A DNA stretch of 33,540 bases from G020354085 sp964482055 (GTDB taxonomy: Bacteria; Pseudomonadota; Gammaproteobacteria; Acidiferrobacterales; Sulfurifustaceae). This document shows positions 21,659 through 29,773 of this stretch, one piece after another. Under the pieces are notes generated by a model. It saw only the letters and a program-made list of their open reading frames with translations. It had not been told where the DNA came from and did not search any database. The translations under genes and the position numbers were made by a program. Position 1 is the first letter of the stretch; every line of letters starts with the position of its first letter. Location of the stretch: contig CAYZVX010000022.1 in the NCBI GenBank assembly GCA_964482055.1, positions 1 through 33,540 of the forward strand, read 5' to 3'.

Positions 21659-22600
21659 TCAGGGCGGCGCGGGGGCAGGCGCCTCGGGCCCCGGGGGCGG
21701 GGCGGCGTCCTCAAACAACAGCGACTCAATATCGTCTTTGCGGGGGGGCTTACCGTCGTAGATCAAGTGTTGGCGCCGCTGCCGGTAGGCCTCGCGGACG
21801 AACACATAGGGGTCCTGGCCGGCGGCCATCTCCAGGATATCGGTCGCGTCGAGCAGGCCAGCGCGGATGTTGACAAAGTCGATCACGGCAAGGGCATTGC
21901 GCTCCCCCGTGCTGACCGCCTTCACCAGATTGGGCGCCCATAGCTGCCAGTCCCCGACCAGGCCCACCGTGTCACGCAGGTTCCGGGGGCCAAGGAAGGG
22001 CAGCACAAGGTATGGCCCGTCGCCCACCCCCCAAAGGCCGAAGGTCTGGCCAAAATCCTCGTCGTGACGGGGCATGCCCAGGCGGGAGGCTGGGTCGAAA
22101 AACCCGAGGATCCCGACCACCGTGTTGGTGACGAAGCGACCGGCGTCCGATGCCGCCTGTACGAACTTTCCCTGTAGCAGGTCGTTGACGATCACGATCG
22201 GCTCGCGAAGATTCAAGAAGAAGTTCGCGAAACTGCGCCGCACGGGGTCCGGCAACACGGCCCGGTAGCCCTTTGCCACGGGCTTGCCGACGTAGTAGTC
22301 GAACCAGTCGTTGAATTCGTACATCGAGCGATTAAAGGCCTCGAGCGGGTCGCCGTCACCTGCGTCCTGTGCCGGTGACGGGCGCTCGGCACTGGGAGAA
22401 GCGGCCACCGAAACGGCGCTTGGCTCGACGCCGCCGGACTCAGCCGCGCCGGCGCCCAGGGCCGCGTCGTTGCGCCCCTGGGTCGTGGTGCAGCTGACGA
22501 GCAACAACAAGCTGGCCACGGCCAGCAGGCGGCGTGGCACGAGCTCTGCTGGCCCCGCCCGGGTGAGCGGGGCAGGGAAATCGAAGGAAGTCGCGCTCAT
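21659..22600 (-). CDS. mlaA: MlaA (VacJ) outer-membrane lipoprotein of phospholipid transport
   Basis: Outer-membrane component of the Mla pathway, which removes misplaced phospholipids from the outer leaflet. The core is typical: 'DPLEAFNRSMYEFND', 'YRAVLPDPVRRSFANFFLNL', 'RFVTNTVVGILGFFDPAS', 'EDFGQTFGLWGVGDGPYLVLP' and 'GPRNLRDTVG'. The hydrophobic stretch ends in LVSC, a lipobox, so the protein is probably lipidated. The ATG at 22600 leaves a long pre-sequence of about 22 residues before the hydrophobic core; a GTG at 22540 would give a compact lipoprotein signal (MPRRLLAVASLLLLVSC) and is an equally plausible start. A disordered Ala/Pro-rich linker follows the cysteine, and a Pro-rich tail closes it. 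Confidence 0.93.
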   Translation of the reverse strand: MSATSFDFPAPLTRAGPAELVPRRLLAVASLLLLVSCTTTQGRNDAALGAGAAESGGVEPSAVSVAASPSAERPSPAQDAGDGDPLEAFNRSMYEFNDWFDYYVGKPVAKGYRAVLPDPVRRSFANFFLNLREPIVIVNDLLQGKFVQAASDAGRFVTNTVVGILGFFDPASRLGMPRHDEDFGQTFGLWGVGDGPYLVLPFLGPRNLRDTVGLVGDWQLWAPNLVKAVSTGERNALAVIDFVNIRAGLLDATDILEMAAGQDPYVFVREAYRQRRQHLIYDGKPPRKDDIESLLFEDAAPPPGPEAPAPAPP

Positions 22601-22733
22601 TGAGTGCGCGAAGGCTAAATGATTGTCCGCGCTACCGCAAAGCGGGGCTGAGGGCGGACCGGATCGGGAACCACAGCGGTGCGAGCGTCTATAGTTCTAA
22701 ATAAGGACCTCGCGTCGACAACCAGGGTGTCAC

Positions 22734-22982
22734 ATGACCAACATCTATCCCACTCCCCATGATCTGGGCATGGTCATTCCGCCGCACCTGAGGCAGGACC
22801 GTTTCTGCCAGGGCTTCTCCCATGGGCTCAAGGGTGGCCAGCTCGACCACGTCGAATATTTCCGTCTCTCGTTCCGGCTCGGATTCCGCGCCTCCAAGCT
22901 CTATCTTCGGCAGGAGCGCCGTCGTCGCGGAGTGCTTGAGTTTCCGCTGCGCGGGCGCATCCGCCTGCGCGCTATCTACTAG
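22734..22982 (+). CDS. Hypothetical small basic protein (82 aa)
   Basis: An 82-residue frame with AGGGTG about five bases before the ATG. The start MTNIYPTPHDLGMVIPP is followed by 'FCQGFSHGLKGG' and a basic amphipathic C-terminal half ('FRLGFRASKLYLRQERRRRG'), with one cysteine. I do not recognise it. Its amino-acid composition is balanced rather than the Arg/Ala/Pro-rich pattern of shadow frames in this DNA, which supports it being real. It is divergent from mlaA and has a TATAGT box at 22690-22695. Confidence 0.5.
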   Translation: MTNIYPTPHDLGMVIPPHLRQDRFCQGFSHGLKGGQLDHVEYFRLSFRLGFRASKLYLRQERRRRGVLEFPLRGRIRLRAIY

Positions 22983-23290
22983 ACGCCGCGTCTGTCTGCC
23001 GGTGGCCCGTGCGCGACCGGCGCGTGGGCGCAAGTGCTCCAACACGCCGCGACCGCCCCGCGGCCACGGCGGTTGTGCTCGATCGGGCAACCGATCCGCA
23101 AGCGGCGTTGCGCTACGCCGTGCCTGTCCGCGGTGTCGCTGTCCTGTTTGCGCGGGTTGCGGTCGCGGCGACAGCCTCGGATGCCGCAGGGGCAACTCGA
23201 ACCGATCCTTTGGGCCCAACAATGCGTGCGGGACGCAGCCGCACGCCGGTTTGACAGTGCCGGCGCGGGGTGGCTACAGTGCGGCGCGCC
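22983..23290. other. 308-bp gene-free stretch upstream of mtnC
   Basis: Very GC-rich DNA between the 82-residue frame and mtnC. Open frames here translate into Arg/Pro/Ala-rich sequence with no family resemblance, so I see no gene. It contains a short inverted repeat (agacgc-c-gcgtct) just after the small frame's stop, and the mtnC promoter at its right end. Confidence 0.5.
23251..23280 (+). promoter_or_regulatory. Sigma70-type promoter of mtnC
   Basis: A perfect -35 box TTGACA (23251-23256) and TACAGT (23275-23280) are separated by 18 bp. The predicted start is about 23287, only a few bases before the ATG at 23291, so the message would be leaderless or nearly so. Confidence 0.55.
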
Positions 23291-23965
23291 ATGATTCGGG
23301 CCGTCCTCACCGACATCGAGGGAACGACCTCCTCGCTTTCCTTCGTCAAGGACGTGCTGTTTCCGTACGCGCGCAAGCACCTTACGGACTACGTGTCGCG
23401 GCATACGCACGAACCGGCGGTCGCCCGACTGCTCGCCGACGCGCGCGCCATCATCGGCGGCAATCCAAGCGACGAGCAGGTCGTCGCGCAGATGCTGTGC
23501 TGGATCGACGAGGACCGCAAGATCACGCCGCTCAAGGCGCTGCAGGGCCTCATCTGGGAGGACGGCTATCGGCAAGGACATTTCCAGGGCCATGTCTATG
23601 AGGACGCCGTGCGGCGGCTGCGTGCCTGGCACGCGCGCGGCCTGCAACTGTATGTTTACTCCTCCGGCTCGGTGCTCGCGCAGAAACTCCTGTTCAGCCA
23701 CACCGCCTATGGCGACCTCACGCCGCTGTTCGCCGGCTTCTTCGATACCACGATCGGGGGAAAGCGCGAGGCGGCGTCCTATCGGGCAATCGCCGCGGCG
23801 GTCGCGCTTCCTGCCGAATCGATAGTGTTCCTGTCGGACGTGCGGGAGGAGCTGGATGCCGCACGCGCCGCCGGCATGCAGACCCGCTGGCTGGTTCGGG
23901 AGGGTACGCTCGACGCCGATCCCGCGCACCCGCAGGCGCGCAGTTTCGACGAGCTCGACATCTGA
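23291..23965 (+). CDS. mtnC: Acireductone synthase (enolase-phosphatase E1)
   Basis: A 224-residue HAD-superfamily enzyme of methionine salvage that enolises and dephosphorylates 2,3-diketo-5-methylthiopentyl-1-phosphate. The HAD motif I reads LTDIEGTTSS (Asp8, Glu10), motif II is in 'YVYSSGSVLAQKLLF', the helical cap starts 'SFVKDVLFPYARKHL', and motif IV is FLSDVREELDAA. The ATG at 23291 matches the family N-terminus; a GTG at 23270 lies inside the promoter and is rejected. There is no Shine-Dalgarno sequence. The usual partners mtnB and mtnD are not next to it here, so either they are elsewhere or the pathway is split. Confidence 0.93.
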   Translation: MIRAVLTDIEGTTSSLSFVKDVLFPYARKHLTDYVSRHTHEPAVARLLADARAIIGGNPSDEQVVAQMLCWIDEDRKITPLKALQGLIWEDGYRQGHFQGHVYEDAVRRLRAWHARGLQLYVYSSGSVLAQKLLFSHTAYGDLTPLFAGFFDTTIGGKREAASYRAIAAAVALPAESIVFLSDVREELDAARAAGMQTRWLVREGTLDADPAHPQARSFDELDI

Positions 23966-24034
23966 CGGTGCCGCCGCGCCGCCGGCCGTCTGCGGCCGCG
24001 TTGCACCGTTCGCATCTTTCCGCGCAGTCAGTAA

Positions 24035-24067
24035 AGAAAACGGGCGGTGCCACTCGGCACCGCCCGT
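24035..24067 (-). terminator. Rho-independent terminator of the rhodanese gene
   Basis: A 12-bp stem (acgggcggtgcc, 24040-24051; complement 24056-24067) with an ACTC loop is followed on the minus strand by TTTTCTTT. It lies 20 bp after the rhodanese stop codon and also faces the end of mtnC. Confidence 0.92.
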
Positions 24068-24087
24068 TCGTTACGGCGCGGCGACGT

Positions 24088-24933
24088 CTACTTCTTCTTG
24101 GCGTCCTGACCCAGCGACACCTTACCCAGGGTCGCGTCGAAGTAACCCTGGGCACCGTTCTTCATAAAGTAATAGTCGCGCACACCCTTGCTCTCCAGGT
24201 AGTACTGGAACCAGCGCACCTGGTGGCCGGCGGCATCGTACACCAGCAGGGTCTTGTTACCCTTGAGCGCCTGGTCGATCACCGCATCGATCTTGTCGGT
24301 TTCGGAAAGCTGCGCGCGACTTTCCTTGAACGGAAAGAGCGCCGAGTCGCGCTGGATACGGTCGCGCACGTCGAGCACAAGACTGTTCTGACCAACGCGT
24401 GCGGCAAAATCCTTGGGGTCGAGAATGCGTTCCTTGTAGGCCTTCTCCGAGATCAGGTCCTCGGGCTTGACCGGGCTCTTATTGAGCAGCACGGCGCGCT
24501 CGGGGTGCGCCTTGGCCCAGTCGAACACACCGGCGTCGTAGGCATAGGTATCGGCGATGCGTGCCGACTGCGCCGCGAGCACGGCGTCATAGGACTTGCG
24601 GCAGGTCTTGCCGTTGCAGTAGAACACGATCGGTTTCTTGGATTGCTCGCGCAGCTTGCGGATCTCGTCGAGAAAGCTGCGAGTGCCGAGCACGACATTG
24701 ACCGAATCCTTGATGCGCAGGGTCTGGTACTCATACGGCGAGCGTACATCGACCACGATAACGTCGTTGAAGCGCCTGTTGAGCTCGGCCGTTTCCATGA
24801 TCGCGACGTCCAGGTACTGGGAGCGATACGGGAACTCGGATGTCGACGATTCCGGCGCCGAGGCGGCATGGACCGAAGTCGGCGCTGCGGCCGACCCCGC
24901 CAGGAGCGCGACGAGCGCGAGTAGCTTTTTCAT
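24088..24933 (-). CDS. Exported tandem-rhodanese protein (second domain inactive)
   Basis: A 281-residue protein with a Sec signal peptide (MKKLLALVALLAG, VHA before ASAPE), so probably periplasmic. The first rhodanese domain (about 45-145) has VDVRSPYEY and the active-site loop YCNGKTCRKS with Cys106 and Cys111. The second (about 165-265) keeps the fold ('LVLDVRDRIQRD', 'LLVYDAAGHQVRWFQYYL') but has Asp233 where the cysteine would be, so it cannot carry a persulfide. It ends in a Lys-rich tail. Possible roles are sulfur transfer or persulfide sensing in the periplasm; the substrate is unknown. A strong AGGA ribosome binding site precedes the ATG. Confidence 0.85.
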   Translation of the reverse strand: MKKLLALVALLAGSAAAPTSVHAASAPESSTSEFPYRSQYLDVAIMETAELNRRFNDVIVVDVRSPYEYQTLRIKDSVNVVLGTRSFLDEIRKLREQSKKPIVFYCNGKTCRKSYDAVLAAQSARIADTYAYDAGVFDWAKAHPERAVLLNKSPVKPEDLISEKAYKERILDPKDFAARVGQNSLVLDVRDRIQRDSALFPFKESRAQLSETDKIDAVIDQALKGNKTLLVYDAAGHQVRWFQYYLESKGVRDYYFMKNGAQGYFDATLGKVSLGQDAKKK

Positions 24934-25169
24934 GGCTGGTTTCCTCGTTCAGTTCACCGATCGGCCAGCCGGGCTCTACCGCGCGCTCGCCGAACCGGTT
25001 TGTACCGACGAATGGTGCAATATGCGTGCCCTGCGGTCGCGAGGACCGGCGCCAGCAAGCCTAGCGGGGAAATTGCGCGGGGGCGACGGTAATTTGTCGC
25101 GTGCGGTGAGGTTCTGGCGCCTGGCGCCTGTCGTTCGGCAAGACGCCGGGGCAGCGCTGGCGGCCGCGG

Positions 25170-25646
25170 CTAGCGTTCGCGCGCATAGGTACCCATCAGC
25201 TCGGCCTGCGCGAGGACATGTCCGGCCATCGCCTTTTCCAGCTTGGCCTTTTCGGGATGACCGAGATCGGGCAGCGGCGTGTCGAGCGCGTAGAGTCGGT
25301 GAAAATAACGGTGTCGGCCAATTGGCGGACAGGGTCCGCCGTAACCGGTGCGACGCCAACTGTTCATGCCCTGGCGAGTTCCGGCCGGCAGCTGGCGCGC
25401 CGCCACGGCCTCGGCGAGCCCCGTGGCCGACGGCGGGATGTTGTAGAGAATCCAGTGCACCCACACCACACGCGGGGCCTTGGGATCGGGCGCGTCTGGA
25501 TCCTCGACGATCAGCACCAGACTCTTCGTTGCCTGCGGTACCCCGCTCCAAGTGAGCGGTGGCGAAATATCCTCTCCGTCGCAAGTGTAGCGCGATGGAA
25601 TCTCAGTTGCGTGCGCGAAAGCCGGCGAGCCGAGCTTGAGTGACAT
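25170..25646 (-). CDS. YbhB/YbcL-type phosphatidylethanolamine-binding protein (PEBP)
   Basis: A 158-residue PEBP-family protein, the same length as E. coli YbhB. The family motifs are present: CDGEDISPPL, 'EDPDAPDPKAPRVVWVHW', 'YNIPPS' and the GPCPPIGRHRYFHRLYALD signature near the C-terminus. No signal peptide is seen, so it is probably cytosolic. The function in bacteria is largely unknown; the family is related to the eukaryotic Raf-kinase inhibitor protein. The ATG at 25646 follows AGGAGG. It is divergent from a kinase-like gene at 25913, with 266 bp between the starts. Confidence 0.92.
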   Translation of the reverse strand: MSLKLGSPAFAHATEIPSRYTCDGEDISPPLTWSGVPQATKSLVLIVEDPDAPDPKAPRVVWVHWILYNIPPSATGLAEAVAARQLPAGTRQGMNSWRRTGYGGPCPPIGRHRYFHRLYALDTPLPDLGHPEKAKLEKAMAGHVLAQAELMGTYARER

Positions 25647-25912
25647 GGAACACCTCCTGACGCGCAGCCCGATGCCCCCGGTCATCAGCCCCGCAACGGT
25701 GGGCGCCGGCAGGGGCGGCGAGCCGCGCGCCTAGCAGCATCGCCAAGACAAGTTGCGGCGGCATTGATCTGCCTCAACTGGCGGCGCGCTAGCCGGCCAC
25801 GGCCGCCCGTCGTCGCAAGCCCCAACCACTATACTTAGACGGCACGAACGTAGACATGGACGTGTCAGGCGGTTTCGTCCACGTCCCCGCATGACAACAA
25901 CTACCCTGGCCC

Positions 25913-27619
25913 ATGCCACTTTATCTGGATATCGGTTTTGCCTCGGCCGGCGCGCACAGCGACGACCGTCCACAGACCTTTCTCGTCCAGGCGCCGAGCG
26001 GTGACGAGCCGATTGGCCACCACGGCGCCCTGCTGGCGCTTGCCGATGGCCTGACGGAGCGGCCCGACCCGGACGGTGCTGCCACCGCCGCCATCGCCGC
26101 GCTCGCCGCCGGCTATACGAAGACGCCGGAATCCTGGCCGCTCGAGCGCGCATTGCGCGAATCGTTCGACCTGGCGCACCGCAAGGTGCTGGCCGGCGAG
26201 GAACGCGGGCGCGCCGCGGCGCTCTCCGCGCTCGTGCTGCGCGAGCGGCACTGGGTGTCGGCACACGTGGGCGACACGCGCGTATGGCGCCTGCGCGACG
26301 GCGAGCTTAAGGTCCTCACCCAGGACCACATCACGCCGCGCGTGGGGCGCCGCTATGCCGTTAGCCAGGCGTGCGGTCTGCAGGACGGGTTCGCGCTCGA
26401 TGTTGCGAGCGGCGAGCTCGCGACCGGAGACGTGTACCTGCTGACCAGCAACGCCGTGCACGCCGCGCTCACCGGAACGCAGATACTAAGCTGCCTGATG
26501 TCCGACACGTCCGCCCAGCAGATGGCGGACTGCCTGACGCGCCAGGCGTACGCCGCTGGCGCGCGCGGCAATGTCAGCGCCGGTGCGGTGCGCGTCGAGG
26601 CGCTGCCGCAAGACGAGAATCGCGACCCGGACGAGGCGCTGGCGCAACTGCCGGTCATCGATCCGCCGCCGGTCGGCGCGCTGGTTGACGGCTTTCGCGT
26701 CGAAAAGCTGATTCACCAGAGCCGGCTCTACTACCTGTACCGCGCCGTCGATCTCGATAACGGCGCCACCGTGGCCCTCAAGTTCCCCAACCCGAAGCTA
26801 GCCCGCTCGGAGCGTTTCATCGACAGCTTCCTGCACGAGGAATGGATCGCCAGACGCGTAAACAACCCGCACCTGGTCGAACCCCTCGTCCTCAAGCCGG
26901 GCCGACGCCGCGCCCTGTACTGTGTCATGGCCTATCAACGCGCCGAGAACCTTTCGCGGCGCATCACGCGCAAGGGCGGCCTGCGAACCGCGGAGGCATG
27001 TCTCATCATGAGGCAACTGCTCGAGGCGCTCGAGCAGTTGCACGCCGAGGGCGTCATTCATCACGACATCCGGCCGAAGAACCTGCTCTACGACAAGCGC
27101 AAGAAGCAGTTGCTGCTGATGGGCCTCGGCAGCAGCTACATCCATGCGCTGGGGGACGACGCTGGGTCGATGCCAGCCGTGCAGGGCTCGGCGAGCTACC
27201 GGGCGCCGGAACTGTTCGCCGGCGCGCCGCCGAGCGCGCAGACCGACGTCTACGCCGCCGGCGTCACGCTCTACCGCATGCTGACCGATCACTACCCCTA
27301 CGGTCACATCAAGGGCGCGGACCAGGCGCCAAGCGGTGACATGGTGCCACCGACGCGCTACAAGCCTGATATCGAGCCCTGGCTTGAGGACGTGCTGGCG
27401 CGCGCCTGTGCGCTCAATCCGGCGCTGCGCTTTCAAAGCGCGCGCGAGTTCGCGCGCGCCATGACGGCGGCCCAACCGGCGCCGGAAGGCCGGCCCGCAC
27501 CGGTGTCCCCGCCAGCGGCGGCGAGCCGGTCTGCGTTGCGGATGTGGGAGTGGCTGTTCGTCGCACTGCTGGCCCTGGGGCTTGCCGGCTACGTGCTGTA
27601 CGCGCTGCGCGCGCAATAG
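25913..27619 (+). CDS. Membrane-anchored PP2C phosphatase-Ser/Thr kinase fusion, both domains degenerate
   Basis: A 568-residue fusion: PP2C-like domain (about 5-230), linker, Ser/Thr kinase-like domain (about 258-515), Pro/Ala-rich linker, and one C-terminal membrane helix (about 545-564), so the enzyme parts face the cytosol. The architecture matches the bifunctional kinase/phosphatase family known from pseudomonads. In the PP2C half, ADG (Asp45) and VGDTR (119-123) are kept, but the first motif's Asp is Gln21, the SDG motif is SNA (Asn180) and the DN motif is GN (Gly219). In the kinase half Lys290, the EEW glutamates (309-310), HHD (Asp385), Asn390 and APE (431-433) are kept, but DFG reads GLG (Gly404). 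It may be a pseudoenzyme or a signalling scaffold. No Shine-Dalgarno is visible; a TATACT box lies at 25830-25835. Confidence 0.88.
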   Translation: MPLYLDIGFASAGAHSDDRPQTFLVQAPSGDEPIGHHGALLALADGLTERPDPDGAATAAIAALAAGYTKTPESWPLERALRESFDLAHRKVLAGEERGRAAALSALVLRERHWVSAHVGDTRVWRLRDGELKVLTQDHITPRVGRRYAVSQACGLQDGFALDVASGELATGDVYLLTSNAVHAALTGTQILSCLMSDTSAQQMADCLTRQAYAAGARGNVSAGAVRVEALPQDENRDPDEALAQLPVIDPPPVGALVDGFRVEKLIHQSRLYYLYRAVDLDNGATVALKFPNPKLARSERFIDSFLHEEWIARRVNNPHLVEPLVLKPGRRRALYCVMAYQRAENLSRRITRKGGLRTAEACLIMRQLLEALEQLHAEGVIHHDIRPKNLLYDKRKKQLLLMGLGSSYIHALGDDAGSMPAVQGSASYRAPELFAGAPPSAQTDVYAAGVTLYRMLTDHYPYGHIKGADQAPSGDMVPPTRYKPDIEPWLEDVLARACALNPALRFQSAREFARAMTAAQPAPEGRPAPVSPPAAASRSALRMWEWLFVALLALGLAGYVLYALRAQ

Positions 27620-27641
27620 AAAAAAGGGGCCGTCGGGCCCC
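27617..27641 (-). terminator. Rho-independent terminator of pnp, shared gap with the kinase gene
   Basis: An 8-bp stem (aaggggcc, 27622-27629; ggcccctt, 27634-27641) is followed on the minus strand by a run of seven Ts (27617-27623). It ends pnp and begins at the very stop codon of the convergent kinase-fusion gene, which it may also terminate. Confidence 0.9.
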
Positions 27642-27666
27642 TTGTTCCGTGCCGGCCGGCGACGGC

Positions 27667-29760
27667 TCAGGCCGGCTGCTGCTCGAGCGCCTTCATCGAC
27701 AGGCGTATGCGGCCCTGCTTGTCGACTTCCAGCACCTTGACCTTGACGGTGTCGCCTTCGCGCAGCTTGTCCGAGACATTCTCGACGCGTTCGTGGGAGA
27801 TCTGCGAGATGTGCACCAAACCATCGCGCCCCGGCAGGATCGTGACGAAGGCGCCAAAGTCCATGAGCTTGGCGACGCGCCCCTCGTAGACCATGCCGAC
27901 CTCGACGTCGGCGGTCAATTGCTGGATGCGGCGGCGCGCCTCCTGGGCGGCGGCGTTGTCCGCCGAGGCGACCTTGACGGTGCCGTCATCCTCGATGTCG
28001 ATGGTGCAACCGGTCTCCTCGGTGAGCGCACGGATGGTAGCGCCACCCTTGCCGATGACATCGCGGATCTTCTCCGGATTGATCTTGAAAGTGATGATGC
28101 GCGGCGCGAACTCGGAAAGCTCGGCACGCGGGGCGGAGATCGCCTGATTCATGACGCCCAGGATGTGCAGGCGGCCCTCGCGCGCCTGCTTGAGCGCCAC
28201 ATCCATGATCTCGCGATTGATGCCCTCGATCTTGATGTCCATCTGCAGCGCCGTTACCCCCTGCGCGGTGCCGGCCACCTTGAAGTCCATGTCGCCCAAA
28301 TGGTCCTCATCGCCGATGATGTCGGTAAGCACCGCGAAGCGAGTGCCTTCCTTGATGAGGCCCATGGCGACACCGGCGACCGGCGCCTTGATCGGCACGC
28401 CCGCGTCCATGAGCGAGAGCGACGCCCCGCACACGCTCGCCATCGAGCTTGAGCCGTTGGACTCGGTGATCTCCGAAACCACGCGCAGCACGTATGGATA
28501 GGTCTTCATGTCCGGCAGCACCGCCATCACGCCGCGCTTGGCGAGCCGGCCATGACCGACCTCGCGGCGTTTGGGGCTGCCCACCCGCCCGACCTCGCCG
28601 ACCGAATACGGCGGGAAGTTGTAGTGCATCATGAACGGCTCTTTGCGCTCGCCCTCGAGCGCATCGATGATCTGCACGTCACGGCCGGTGCCGAGGGTGG
28701 TGACCACCAGTGCCTGGGTCTCGCCGCGCGTAAAGAGCGCCGAACCATGCGTGCGCGGCAGCACCCCGGTGCGGACCGTGATGGGGCGCACGGTACGCGT
28801 GTCGCGCCCGTCGATGCGCGGCGCGCCTGACAGGATCTGGTCGCGCACGGTGCGGTACTCGAGGTCGCCGATGAGCTTGAGCACCTTGTCGCGCATGCCT
28901 TCCGGGCTGCCTTCCGGGGCGAACCTCGCGCAGGCCTCCTCGCGGATCGCGCCCATGCGGTCCTGGCGGGCGCGCTTCTCCCTGATGCGGTAAGCCTCGG
29001 CGATGGCCGCGCCAAAAGCGGACCTGACCGCCTCCTTGAGGCTGGTGTCTTCAGCCGGCGGCTGCCAGTTCCAGGGCTGCACCCCGGCGTCGCGCGCGAG
29101 CTCGTTGATCGCCTTGATGGTGGTCTGCATCTGTTCGTGCCCGAACATGACGGCGCCGAGCATCACGTCCTCGGGCAGTTCCTTGGCCTCGGACTCGACC
29201 ATGAGCACGGCCTTTTCCGTTCCGGCCACGACCAGGTCGAGCTGCGAGGTCTCGAGCGCCTTGAACCCCGGATTGAGCAGATACTGGCCGTTGGCGTAGC
29301 CGACGCGCGCCGCACCGATCGGCCCGAGAAACGGCACGCCCGAGAGCTTGAGCGCGGCCGAGGCGCCGATCATCGAGATGATGTCCGGATCGATGTCGGG
29401 ATCAACCGACAAGACCGTGACGATCACCTGGACTTCGTTGGTAAAACCTTCCGGGAAAAGCGGGCGGACCGGGCGGTCGATAAGACGCGAGGTGAGGATT
29501 TCCTTCTCCGAGGGGCGGCCTTCACGTTTGAAGAATCCCCCGGGGACGCGGCCGGCCGCGTAGCTGCGTTCCTGGTAGTCGACCGTGAGCGGAAAGAAAT
29601 CGCGATCCGGCGCCGCCTCTTTCATCGCCACCACCGTGGCGAGCACCACGGTATCGCCCATGCTGGCGAGACAGGCGCCGCTTGCCTGGCGCGCAATTTC
29701 ACCGGTCTCCAGCGTGACTTGATGCTGCCCGTACTGGAAGCGCTTGCTGATCTTCGCCAT
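27667..29760 (-). CDS. pnp: Polynucleotide phosphorylase
   Basis: A 3'-5' phosphorolytic exoribonuclease of the degradosome. The 697 residues contain two RNase PH domains (about 1-140 and 300-550), a KH domain ('IRDVIGKGGATIRALTEETG') and a C-terminal S1 domain ('GMVYEGRVAKLMDFGAFVTI'). The second core has the SSMASVCGASLSLMDAGVP active-site segment. The ATG at 29760 matches the family N-terminus (MAKISKRFQYGQ). It follows rpsO by 13 bp, as in E. coli, where pnp is autoregulated after RNase III cleavage of the leader; I did not find that hairpin here. Confidence 0.97.
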   Translation of the reverse strand: MAKISKRFQYGQHQVTLETGEIARQASGACLASMGDTVVLATVVAMKEAAPDRDFFPLTVDYQERSYAAGRVPGGFFKREGRPSEKEILTSRLIDRPVRPLFPEGFTNEVQVIVTVLSVDPDIDPDIISMIGASAALKLSGVPFLGPIGAARVGYANGQYLLNPGFKALETSQLDLVVAGTEKAVLMVESEAKELPEDVMLGAVMFGHEQMQTTIKAINELARDAGVQPWNWQPPAEDTSLKEAVRSAFGAAIAEAYRIREKRARQDRMGAIREEACARFAPEGSPEGMRDKVLKLIGDLEYRTVRDQILSGAPRIDGRDTRTVRPITVRTGVLPRTHGSALFTRGETQALVVTTLGTGRDVQIIDALEGERKEPFMMHYNFPPYSVGEVGRVGSPKRREVGHGRLAKRGVMAVLPDMKTYPYVLRVVSEITESNGSSSMASVCGASLSLMDAGVPIKAPVAGVAMGLIKEGTRFAVLTDIIGDEDHLGDMDFKVAGTAQGVTALQMDIKIEGINREIMDVALKQAREGRLHILGVMNQAISAPRAELSEFAPRIITFKINPEKIRDVIGKGGATIRALTEETGCTIDIEDDGTVKVASADNAAAQEARRRIQQLTADVEVGMVYEGRVAKLMDFGAFVTILPGRDGLVHISQISHERVENVSDKLREGDTVKVKVLEVDKQGRIRLSMKALEQQPA

Positions 29761-29773
29761 GTCGCGGCCCGCC

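Noticed and set aside
22983..23290. Second small gene between the 82-residue frame and mtnC
   Set aside because: All frames give Arg/Pro-rich sequence without a ribosome binding site or family resemblance.
25686..25912. Regulatory RNA between the PEBP and kinase genes
   Set aside because: No strong hairpin followed by a T-run and no recognisable riboswitch core; only a TATACT box with a poor -35.
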